Of a DNA stretch of 64,000 bases, positions 27,208-35,213 are shown in pieces. The DNA is from CAYUAI01 sp964442745 (GTDB lineage: Bacteria; Pseudomonadota; Gammaproteobacteria; S012-40): positions 36,656 through 100,655 of the forward strand of contig CAYUAI010000007.1 of the NCBI GenBank assembly GCA_964442745.1, in the 5' to 3' direction. How positions within the stretch are numbered: the stretch's first letter is position 1; every line of letters starts with the position of its first letter. The translations under genes were made by a program, and so were the position numbers. The notes beneath the pieces are model-generated. The model did not search any database. It had not been told where the DNA came from and saw only the letters and a program-made list of their open reading frames with translations.

Positions 27208-29157
27208 TTGGCATTATTAAACATGCTAGGTAAACACCGCCTTCTATTCATTTTCATTAGCGTGTATTTATCCGCCTGTGCGACCATCGAAGAACAAACC
27301 ACGCAATCTCCCGAGAAACAAGCGAAATCACTGCCCATCATCGAAGAGCCCAGCTTATTCGAACAAGCATTAGGCTATGAGAAAAACGAAAAATGGCTTG
27401 ATGCTGCAGCAATTTACAATAAACTCTCAACCGAAACCCCGCCACCTCAACGACATCAGTTCAAACTAAAATCTGTTGAACTATTCATCAAAGGTAATAA
27501 CTTTGAACCGGCAAAGTTTCTGCTACAAGATATTGATAACGCACAACTCAGTCCATCAAACCGATCACTGTTTGCCCTATACCATGCGAAAATCGCTTTA
27601 CATGAAAGAAATGCCGAAACGGCCATTGCCTGGATAATGCAAGCTCCAGTCACAGAACAAATGCCTTTCGAATTACAGCTCGATATTCGCCAGCTAAAAG
27701 TGACCGCCTTTGAAATGGTTGGCAACATTCAAGAAGCCGTAGACGAACGAGTTATCATCGACGCTATGCTGACAGACAATCCTGTCATTTTGGCTAACCA
27801 ACAAGCGATTTTACTCACGCTCAGCTCACTGCCCGAAGCCGACATATTGCGCATTCTTTCCAGACCAACCTCAATCACCTTACTTGGCTGGACCGAACTG
27901 AGTTTCTTATTAAAAAAAGCACAAGATTCTTACCAATTAGCCAATCAAATTGAAGCCTGGGTCACGCGTTTCCCCAACCACCCGATTCAACCAAGTTTGT
28001 TAAGTTCACTCACGCCCCCTAAAGATGAGTCCCCCCTCGCACTCAATACCATTGCGTTATTATTGCCCTTTGAAGGCCCTTTTAAAAAAGCAGGCGAAGC
28101 CGTACGCGACGGATTTATCGCCGCCTATTATAACGATCATCGTGTAAAAGAAAACAACCCAAATAGCTTACCTACACTACAGTTTTACAATTCAGGAACA
28201 GCCACCCCTGAAAATAATATCGTACAGCTATTCGAACAAGCCATTGCGAATGGCGCAGACATTATCGTCGGACCACTCCACAAAAAATCCGTTGATACTT
28301 TAGCACGCAATGCTCATTTCAGCGTGCCCACGGTGGCGCTCAACTACCTGGAAGATCATCGTTTTTTCGCACATAATTTATACCAGTTCGGACTTTCTCC
28401 AGAAGATGAAGCTCAGCAACTTGCCGAACGGGCCTGGCTTGATGGCCATACCAACAGTGCTATCATCTTTCCTGAAGGAAACTGGGGGCAGCGGTTACAA
28501 AATGCATTTACCGAATATTGGGAAACATTAGGCGGCACCGTGGTTGGTGCTAAATCTTACAACCCGCAAAAAAATGACTTCTCAGACACGATTAAATCAT
28601 TATTAAACATCAATCAAAGTAATGAGCGGCGCCGTGCCTTGAGCAAACGACTTCGCAGGAAATTAGAATTCGAACCCTACCGACGACAAGATGTTGACCT
28701 CATTTTTATGGCCGCCTTTCCCCGTCAGGCACGCTTGATTCCGCCCCAATTTAAATTTTATCGTGCAAGAAAAATCCCTATTTACACCACATCACATAGC
28801 TTTACAGGAAAAATTGACCCCTCTGCCGACCGCGACATGAACGGTGTAGTCATTGCTGACATGCCTTGGACCTTGGAAACCAGTAGTGGCCTGCCCATTC
28901 GGGACACCATTCAAAACGCTTGGCCTATGCAAAGTAAAAAACTCGGCCGACTGTTTGCGTTAGGGGTTGACGCCTACCGGACACTGAGAAATATCAATTG
29001 GTTGCGAGCCAACCCCAATGCTCAACTACACGGTGCCACCGGAAAACTGCATATGGATGATAACAATCACATTTACCGACGAGTCACCTGGGCTAAATTT
29101 CAGCGAGGCATTCCCGAAATTATAATCGCCACGCCAAACTATTCAGCCCATCAATAG
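27208..29157 (+). CDS. lpoA: Outer-membrane lipoprotein activator of PBP1A, LpoA (LppC)
   Basis: Stimulates penicillin-binding protein 1A from the outer membrane. The 649-residue protein has a lipoprotein signal (LLFIFISVYLSAC, lipid-attachment Cys about residue 24), an N-terminal TPR-like helical domain (to about residue 270) and a C-terminal periplasmic-binding-protein-like domain beginning TIALLLPFEGPFKKAGEAV. The start is a TTG at 27208 with GGGAG eight bases upstream. An ATG at 27223 lacks a ribosome binding site, and a TTG at 27193 is too early. It is divergent from rsmI and followed nine bases later by yraN, as in other gammaproteobacteria. Confidence 0.93.
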   Translation: MALLNMLGKHRLLFIFISVYLSACATIEEQTTQSPEKQAKSLPIIEEPSLFEQALGYEKNEKWLDAAAIYNKLSTETPPPQRHQFKLKSVELFIKGNNFEPAKFLLQDIDNAQLSPSNRSLFALYHAKIALHERNAETAIAWIMQAPVTEQMPFELQLDIRQLKVTAFEMVGNIQEAVDERVIIDAMLTDNPVILANQQAILLTLSSLPEADILRILSRPTSITLLGWTELSFLLKKAQDSYQLANQIEAWVTRFPNHPIQPSLLSSLTPPKDESPLALNTIALLLPFEGPFKKAGEAVRDGFIAAYYNDHRVKENNPNSLPTLQFYNSGTATPENNIVQLFEQAIANGADIIVGPLHKKSVDTLARNAHFSVPTVALNYLEDHRFFAHNLYQFGLSPEDEAQQLAERAWLDGHTNSAIIFPEGNWGQRLQNAFTEYWETLGGTVVGAKSYNPQKNDFSDTIKSLLNINQSNERRRALSKRLRRKLEFEPYRRQDVDLIFMAAFPRQARLIPPQFKFYRARKIPIYTTSHSFTGKIDPSADRDMNGVVIADMPWTLETSSGLPIRDTIQNAWPMQSKKLGRLFALGVDAYRTLRNINWLRANPNAQLHGATGKLHMDDNNHIYRRVTWAKFQRGIPEIIIATPNYSAHQ

Positions 29158-29165
29158 CATCTCCC

Positions 29166-29531
29166 ATGGTTTCTGCCATTATCACAGGCCAGCTCGCAGA
29201 AAACTTAAGCGGCGAGTTTTTACAACAACAAGGCGCTAGCATTCTCGAAAGAAACTATCGATGCAAAGTCGGGGAACTGGACATTATTGCCAAACATAAT
29301 AACAGCATCGTATTTGTAGAAGTACGATTCAGAAAAAATATCGCCTTTGGCAACCCATTAGAAACGGTTACCCTAGGCAAACAAAAAAAATTGATAAAAG
29401 CGGCGTCCCACTACTTACAGCGTAATAAAAATTTTGCGAAAAAACCGTGTCGATTCGATGTCATCGCTGTCACAATACAGCAAAATGAATATCAGTTTGA
29501 ATGGATACAACACGCATTTGACGGCCACTAG
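29166..29531 (+). CDS. yraN: YraN family endonuclease-like protein (UPF0102)
   Basis: A 121-residue protein with a Holliday-junction-resolvase-like fold. The family pattern is clear: GEFLQQQGASILERNYRCKVGELDIIAKHNNSIVFVEVR, in which G-E-L-D-(I/L)-I and V-F-V-E-V-(K/R) hold the putative metal-binding D and E. I cite it as separate motifs rather than one string: RNYRCKVGELDII and IVFVEVRFR. The biochemical function is unproven. It lies eight bases after lpoA. The diaA gene that often follows in enterobacteria is absent. Confidence 0.92.
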   Translation: MVSAIITGQLAENLSGEFLQQQGASILERNYRCKVGELDIIAKHNNSIVFVEVRFRKNIAFGNPLETVTLGKQKKLIKAASHYLQRNKNFAKKPCRFDVIAVTIQQNEYQFEWIQHAFDGH

Positions 29532-29672
29532 GCCATGCGTTCGCTCAACCAATGGCAAAACTTGCTATTTAAAAAACAACATCTATGATTCGTAATAGTC
29601 CAATACCTTACAATTAAAAAATTAACGAATCGTAACTTCACAAATTTGACCCTGCTCAGCAACTAACAGACA

Positions 29673-30560
29673 ATGCAAATGATAAACAAACTCACTGGAA
29701 TTTGGTTGACTATTATGCTGCTTGCTTCCACCCTGGTAACCCAGAGCTGCACCCCCGTTATCATCGCTGGCACCCTCGCAGGTACGGGCACCAGCATCGC
29801 CATGGATCGGCGCAAAATGGCCAAAATGATCGAAGACCAAGCGATTGAAATGCAAGCAACCGATGCCATTTACGGCGATCAAGGCTTAGCTAAATACGTC
29901 AGAGTCGCTGTCACCAGCTATAATGGCATCGTGCTGCTCACTGGAGAAACCCCAACAGAGACCATGAAAAACGCCGTACAAGACATTATTCAGCCCTTGA
30001 GAAATGTTCGAAAAATATTCAATGAAATTAAAATCGCCGTGCCCATCAGCCTGGCTAATCGATCGAATGATGCCTGGATCACCACCAAGATCAAAGCACG
30101 TTTAGCCAGCAATAATGCATTTAGCAGCCATGCTAAAGTGATCACTTCAAATGGTATTGTCTACTTGATGGGCTTAGTCAGTCCCGAAGAATCCGTCAAA
30201 ATCATTGATATCAGCGCAAGCACCCAAGGAATCGATAGCATCATCACGTTCTTTGAACCCATTGATCCCAGCGTACCACTAAACAATACCACGCTGATTG
30301 CCAATAAAAACGCGCCAACAACACCGCTCAGCCCTCCTCAGGGAAGCCTGCCGGAAACCACGCCTAATGTTAATGCATCCACACGATTAGCAAACACAGG
30401 GCCACCGACACCTGTTGAACCCGATACTGCCGAGTCAACAGTATCGACGCTAGAGACAAAACAACAACCCGCTCAAGCCGTGAGCCCCTCGGGAGCAAGC
30501 GATGAAGATGACATCACCATATTGCCCCAACAAAATATATTGCAAATGTCCAGTGAATAA
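29673..30560 (+). CDS. BON-domain lipoprotein, DolP (YraP)-like
   Basis: A 295-residue protein with a signal peptide ending in a lipobox-like VTQSC (about residue 26), then two BON domains (about residues 50-115 and 125-195) with the pattern VRVAVTSYNGIVLLTGETP and AKVITSNGIVYLMGLV. The remaining 100 residues are rich in T, P and S and look disordered. E. coli DolP is a 191-residue outer-membrane lipoprotein that supports envelope integrity, so the long tail is unusual. Location after lpoA-yraN supports orthology. The lipobox has Q at -2, which is not optimal. Confidence 0.82.
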   Translation: MQMINKLTGIWLTIMLLASTLVTQSCTPVIIAGTLAGTGTSIAMDRRKMAKMIEDQAIEMQATDAIYGDQGLAKYVRVAVTSYNGIVLLTGETPTETMKNAVQDIIQPLRNVRKIFNEIKIAVPISLANRSNDAWITTKIKARLASNNAFSSHAKVITSNGIVYLMGLVSPEESVKIIDISASTQGIDSIITFFEPIDPSVPLNNTTLIANKNAPTTPLSPPQGSLPETTPNVNASTRLANTGPPTPVEPDTAESTVSTLETKQQPAQAVSPSGASDEDDITILPQQNILQMSSE

Positions 30561-31962
30561 GCCAATTCCCACCAGCGTCATTGCTGAGTTGCAAACAATC
30601 TTAACGACAGACCAAATATTAACCGATGCCACCGAATGCTGGCCCTACGGCTATGACAATAGCCGTCAACACCGAGCACCGGATATTGTTGCGTTTCCAC
30701 AAACTCATGAGCAGGTCGAACAAATCATTGGATTATGCTCACAATACCAAATACCCGTCATTGCAAGAGGGCGCGGCACCGGCACCACCGGCGCCGCTGT
30801 GCCATTACGTGGCGGATTAGTTCTTTCCACTGAACGTATGAAAGCCATCCTATCCATTGATCCCGACAATCGAGCAGCGACCGTCCAGCCTGGCGCCACT
30901 AATCAAGAAGTTCAAGACGCGTTAGCCGTCCATGGATTTTTCTGGCCACCCGACCCAACAAGCGCCGCCTACTGCACCATTGGCGGCAACCTCGCTTTTA
31001 ACTCCTCCGGTCCACGAGCCGTCAAATATGGCACTCCCCGAGATAATGTGCTTGGCCTCAAAGCCATCACCGGCGAAGGCAACACCATCCACACGGGCAC
31101 GTATACCAGCAAAGGCGTAGTCGGTTACGATTTAACCCGGCTGATCATCGGTTCAGAAGGTACCTTAGCCGTTATCACCGAAGCCACCTTAAAGCTTACG
31201 CCGATCGCTGAAACCAAACGCACCCTGCAGGCCATTTATCAAACCATTGATGGCGCAGCTCAAGCCGTTGCCGCCATCATGGCACAACCGGTCACCCCTT
31301 CTGCGCTAGAGTTCATCGACGGCAAAGCCATTGACATGATACGCAGCCAATCAACCGCTTACCTGCCACCTAACGCTGGCGCCATGTTAATGATCGAAGT
31401 GGATGGGCAAGGTGCCGGTATTGATGAAGCCTCCCGCCAAGTACAACGTGCCGCCACCAATCAAGCATTGCAACAAATGGTGGAAGCCAAAACCAGCGAA
31501 CAGATTAAAGCCTTATGGGCAACTAGAAAGGCGCTATCTCCCGCCCTAAGAAAGATTGCACCTAAAAAAATTAATGAAGACGTCGTCGTCCCCGTATCAG
31601 AAATTCCTGCACTGCTAAACGGCCTTGATCAGCTCAGCAAAAAGCATAACGTATTAATCGTTAATTTTGGCCATGCTGGTAACGGAAACATTCACGTTAA
31701 CTTACTCATTGATCCCGACGACCCACAACAACTTAGCGCTGCCCATGCCTGCTTAGACGAAGTATTCTCCCTAGTGCTGGCCTTGCGAGGCACACTGTCA
31801 GGCGAACATGGCGTCGGCATCGAAAAAAGAGACTTTGTTGACCGAGAAATTGACCCAAATACCTTGGCCATCATGAAAAATATTAAAAAATTATTTGATC
31901 CGCAGAACATACTCAATCCTGATAAAGTTTTTCCACTCGATCATACATCACCCCACTCCTAA
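30502..31962 (+). CDS. FAD-linked oxidase, GlcD/D-lactate dehydrogenase type
   Basis: A 486-residue flavoprotein of the FAD-binding type 4 family. The PP-loop FAD domain (about residues 55-235) shows VIARGRGTGTTGAAVP and CTIGGNLAFNSSGPRAVKYG. The C-terminal oxidase domain has NFGHAGNGNIHVNLL and GTLSGEHGVGIEKRDF near the end, typical of 2-hydroxyacid oxidases such as glycolate oxidase GlcD and D-lactate dehydrogenase. The real substrate cannot be told. The ATG at 30502 has GGGAG six bases upstream and overlaps the BON gene by 59 bases. A GTG at 30553, overlapping the BON stop, is the alternative. No glcE or glcF homologue is adjacent. Confidence 0.87.
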   Translation: MKMTSPYCPNKIYCKCPVNKPIPTSVIAELQTILTTDQILTDATECWPYGYDNSRQHRAPDIVAFPQTHEQVEQIIGLCSQYQIPVIARGRGTGTTGAAVPLRGGLVLSTERMKAILSIDPDNRAATVQPGATNQEVQDALAVHGFFWPPDPTSAAYCTIGGNLAFNSSGPRAVKYGTPRDNVLGLKAITGEGNTIHTGTYTSKGVVGYDLTRLIIGSEGTLAVITEATLKLTPIAETKRTLQAIYQTIDGAAQAVAAIMAQPVTPSALEFIDGKAIDMIRSQSTAYLPPNAGAMLMIEVDGQGAGIDEASRQVQRAATNQALQQMVEAKTSEQIKALWATRKALSPALRKIAPKKINEDVVVPVSEIPALLNGLDQLSKKHNVLIVNFGHAGNGNIHVNLLIDPDDPQQLSAAHACLDEVFSLVLALRGTLSGEHGVGIEKRDFVDREIDPNTLAIMKNIKKLFDPQNILNPDKVFPLDHTSPHS

Positions 31963-32166
31963 CTTCGATTTTCATCTCCCACAACCAACCATCGTTACCG
32001 CCGACATTAGCATTGAGCAAGCCATCATTTGATCTTGATTAATGGCTAGCCTATCCCGCCTAATTTTTCTTCGCTCGGCAATACAAGGATAGCCACTCTC
32101 GTTCAAAAACCCATATAGAATCAAAACGCTTCACAATTCCCATCAGCTTTAGTAGGAAATATAGGC

Positions 32167-32193
32167 TAAAGAACAGCAATCCTCCGTCGATAT
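32167..32193 (+). promoter_or_regulatory. Sigma28 (FliA)-like promoter before chemoreceptor gene
   Basis: TAAAGAAC, 11 bases, then GTCGATAT. The FliA consensus is TAAAGTTT-N11-GCCGATAA, so 11 of 16 positions match, including the whole TAAA and CGAT cores, with exact spacing. It lies about 50 bases before the methyl-accepting protein start, in a 279-base intergenic region without other genes. Confidence 0.65.
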
Positions 32194-32241
32194 CACTTTG
32201 GCGTTAGCACATTAAAAATTAGTACCATAAAGGAATATTTC

Positions 32242-33903
32242 ATGAGACTACTGGCTAATTTACCCATTAGACAAAAAATCATTTTATCACTAAGTATCCT
32301 GGTTTTAGTCATGGGCTCCTTCATGGCCATCGCCTTAGGTATGTTTCATCAGTTGACAGAAAATGAAAAAAAACTATACAAACAGTATGAAGAAAACGTA
32401 CATAGCTTAAACGAGCTAAGCGAAAGCTTTCTGCTAGCGAGAGTTTGGCTGCGTGATTTTTATATTTTCAGCGAAATCAAAGATGAACTTAAAATAACGC
32501 AAGCCAGCCATCAATTTCAACATTTTGCCGTAGCGATGGAAAAAGCCAAAGACAAATATATTACGTTTAAAAAAAATATAGAATTTCATACCCATAGCGA
32601 TCCACAAACATTCATCAATGGCATTGAAGAAGATTATAAAAGTTTCGAAAATGTCGCTGTCGCCATTTACCAACATATCAAAACAGGTGATTTTTCCACT
32701 GCAAGCAACATGATTGGCGAAGACTGTTATCGCACCGCCGAAAAATTAATTGAACGCATTCATACTGTCTATGAGGCAGAAGATCAATTTATTGAAACTA
32801 ATTTGCAAAAAATTGAAAACACAATCCAAACCTTAATGATAACATCAATCGGCGTAGGTCTTGCTCTATTAGGTTTATGCTTTCTCATTTTCACCAGCCT
32901 GGACAAATTAATCGTCAAACCCATTGCCGAGGCCAGCCGCCATTTTGCCGCGATGGCCAAAGGTGAATGGGACTTATCAAAAAAAATAAACATTGATCAA
33001 AAAGATGAAATCGGTGTGCTTTTTGCTAGTTTAAATACTTTCGTGGACGTCTTAAGAAATTTAATTGATAAAGTGATGTCTTCATCTCAGAATATTGCAA
33101 CCGAATCCACCAGCTTAAACAATCTGTCGCAAGACACCTGTCATGACCTGAATGATCAGCATCAATTAACCGATCGGGTCGCCGTATCCATCGAAGAAAT
33201 GACCGGTTCAGTCAAAGAGGTCGCCGTCAATGCGGACAGTGCGGCTAAAGCTGCCTCAACCGCCAAAAATCAATCCGATAACATAGCAACAACCCTAGAT
33301 ACGACCATTCAATCCGTCTCCAACCTAGGCGATCAAATACAATCGTCCTCATCCGTGATCAACCAGCTCAGATCAGAGAGCGACAATATCAGCAAAGTAT
33401 TAGATGTCATCAAAGGCATTGCCGAACAAACAAATTTATTGGCTTTGAATGCCGCCATTGAAGCCGCCCGGGCGGGTGAACAAGGCCGTGGCTTTGCCGT
33501 TGTTGCAGACGAAGTCAGGACTCTCGCACAGCGCACGCAAGGTTCCACCTCTGAGATTGAAAAGCTAATTTCAGATTTACAATCTGGCTCAGCCTCCGCA
33601 GTCAAAGCCATGGACAAAAGTCAGCAGGGCACCGATCAAGTCATCAAACAAGCCAATGAAATTCGTGCAGCTATGCGGGAAATATTACAGTCCATTGTCG
33701 TGATTAGCGACATGAATAGCCAAATTGCGGTGGCGACCGAACAGCAAAGCGCGGCGGTACAAGAAGTATCCAAAAATGTGCAAGACATTAAAATTATCTC
33801 AGGAAAAAATACAGAAAGTGCCGAAGCTACCAGTCATAGTAGTGTTGCATTGAACAAGTTAAGTATTGAACTTGAAGAGCAATTAGTACAATTTAAACAT
33901 TAA
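32242..33903 (+). CDS. Methyl-accepting chemotaxis protein
   Basis: Membrane chemoreceptor signalling to CheA/CheW. The 553-residue protein has a first transmembrane helix (about residues 13-33), a periplasmic helical bundle of roughly 155 residues with little similarity to known sensors, a second transmembrane helix (about 193-215), a HAMP domain (about 215-270) and a methyl-accepting domain. The signalling hairpin is intact: IAEQTNLLALNAAIEAARAG followed by EQGRGFAVVADEVRTLAQRT. SD-like AAGGAAT precedes the ATG. A sigma28-like promoter is upstream, and an HD-GYP protein and a hybrid kinase follow with 49- and 25-base gaps, suggesting one sensory operon. Confidence 0.94.
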   Translation: MRLLANLPIRQKIILSLSILVLVMGSFMAIALGMFHQLTENEKKLYKQYEENVHSLNELSESFLLARVWLRDFYIFSEIKDELKITQASHQFQHFAVAMEKAKDKYITFKKNIEFHTHSDPQTFINGIEEDYKSFENVAVAIYQHIKTGDFSTASNMIGEDCYRTAEKLIERIHTVYEAEDQFIETNLQKIENTIQTLMITSIGVGLALLGLCFLIFTSLDKLIVKPIAEASRHFAAMAKGEWDLSKKINIDQKDEIGVLFASLNTFVDVLRNLIDKVMSSSQNIATESTSLNNLSQDTCHDLNDQHQLTDRVAVSIEEMTGSVKEVAVNADSAAKAASTAKNQSDNIATTLDTTIQSVSNLGDQIQSSSSVINQLRSESDNISKVLDVIKGIAEQTNLLALNAAIEAARAGEQGRGFAVVADEVRTLAQRTQGSTSEIEKLISDLQSGSASAVKAMDKSQQGTDQVIKQANEIRAAMREILQSIVVISDMNSQIAVATEQQSAAVQEVSKNVQDIKIISGKNTESAEATSHSSVALNKLSIELEEQLVQFKH

Positions 33904-33952
33904 TGACACCGTCGATCATCATCTATCAAATATCACACTGATCAAAAAAACC

Positions 33953-35188
33953 ATGCTAACGCGCCAAATACCTGTTGAACAGTTAAAAATAGGAATGTTT
34001 ATTGATGAAATGGACGTTTCGTGGGTAAAGAGCCCTTTTTTACGTCATAAACGAAAAATCACTGAGCCGAATGATATCTTATTACTGAAACAAGCCGGCG
34101 TTAAATTCGTTTCCATTGATTTACAAAAAGGCATTGATGTTTGGCAAACAGCTGAAGTCGCATCACTCTCCCAACAAGCGATACCCAAGCAACCTGCTGC
34201 CCCTGAGATAAAACTAAAACCCACATCAGCGTCGGCAGAAAATACCAACGAGAGTCTTGTTTCCATCGAACAAGAAATGATAAATGCCAGGAAAATTCAA
34301 TCCGAAATTAAATTATTAATTAAAAACCTTAGCTTGATAGTAAAGCAAGGAAAGAAAATTTCAATACAAGCTTTCAGCCCAGTGATCAATGAATGTATTT
34401 CCAGTTTAAAACGCAATGACCAAGCTTTTTTAATGTTGCTCTATTTGCCCCGCCCTCATGCAAAACTGGAAGAACATGGTTCATCAGTACTTAGTCTCGT
34501 GTTGAGTTTAGCACTCGCCATGGAGCTCAATGAAAAAGATACTCAAACACTCGGCATGGCAGCACTGCTTCACGACTGTGGTTGGGCTAAATTACCACTC
34601 AATCTTTTTGGCAATAAAAAACCCTATACATCGACAGAGAAACGCTTAGTTAAACAACATATTGCCATTGCAGAAAATGTACTTTTAAAAAACCCCGAGA
34701 TTCCTGATCAAGTTAAAGATCTTGTCATTCACCATCATGAACCTAACGATGCTAAAGGCTATCCAAAGAATTTAAAAACGCATACTAACGATTCAATGCT
34801 TGAGATATTACAAGCTTGCGATACCTATGATGAAATGTTACACGGTTTACAAGATAAACCCGGCGTCCTCCCCGCTAACGCATTAAAAGCCATTTATCAA
34901 GATGCTCAAAAAGGCCATTACACAGACAAGTTGGTGGCTTGCTTGCTTGAAATCGTTGGCGTCTATCCACTCACAAGCTCTGTGGTACTCAAAAGCGGAG
35001 AAAAAGCACGTGTCATCGAAATTAACCGTCAAGATAAATTATCGCCCAAAATTAAAATATATTTCGATGCGACCGGAAAACGTTATCAATCGCCAATCAT
35101 TATCGATTTAACACAAGAAAATACCTCAGATAGAAAAATTGTCTCAGTGATTTCAACATTACCTGATATTGAAGAATCACCGTTTTGA
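33953..35188 (+). CDS. HD-GYP domain protein, probable c-di-GMP phosphodiesterase
   Basis: A 411-residue cytosolic protein. Residues 1-60 match DUF3391 (IPVEQLKIGMFIDEMDVSW and FLRHKRKITEPNDILLLKQAGV), the domain commonly placed before HD-GYP. The HD pair is in LLHDCGWAKLP (H about residue 207). The second signature is HHEPNDAKGYP near residue 260, close to the canonical HHExxDGxGYP but with Ala where Gly is usual. Metal-binding residues are retained, so hydrolysis of c-di-GMP is likely but not certain. It lies between the chemoreceptor and hybrid kinase genes. Confidence 0.87.
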   Translation: MLTRQIPVEQLKIGMFIDEMDVSWVKSPFLRHKRKITEPNDILLLKQAGVKFVSIDLQKGIDVWQTAEVASLSQQAIPKQPAAPEIKLKPTSASAENTNESLVSIEQEMINARKIQSEIKLLIKNLSLIVKQGKKISIQAFSPVINECISSLKRNDQAFLMLLYLPRPHAKLEEHGSSVLSLVLSLALAMELNEKDTQTLGMAALLHDCGWAKLPLNLFGNKKPYTSTEKRLVKQHIAIAENVLLKNPEIPDQVKDLVIHHHEPNDAKGYPKNLKTHTNDSMLEILQACDTYDEMLHGLQDKPGVLPANALKAIYQDAQKGHYTDKLVACLLEIVGVYPLTSSVVLKSGEKARVIEINRQDKLSPKIKIYFDATGKRYQSPIIIDLTQENTSDRKIVSVISTLPDIEESPF

Positions 35189-35213
35189 ATTACGATAAAC
35201 CAAAGAAAACCTG

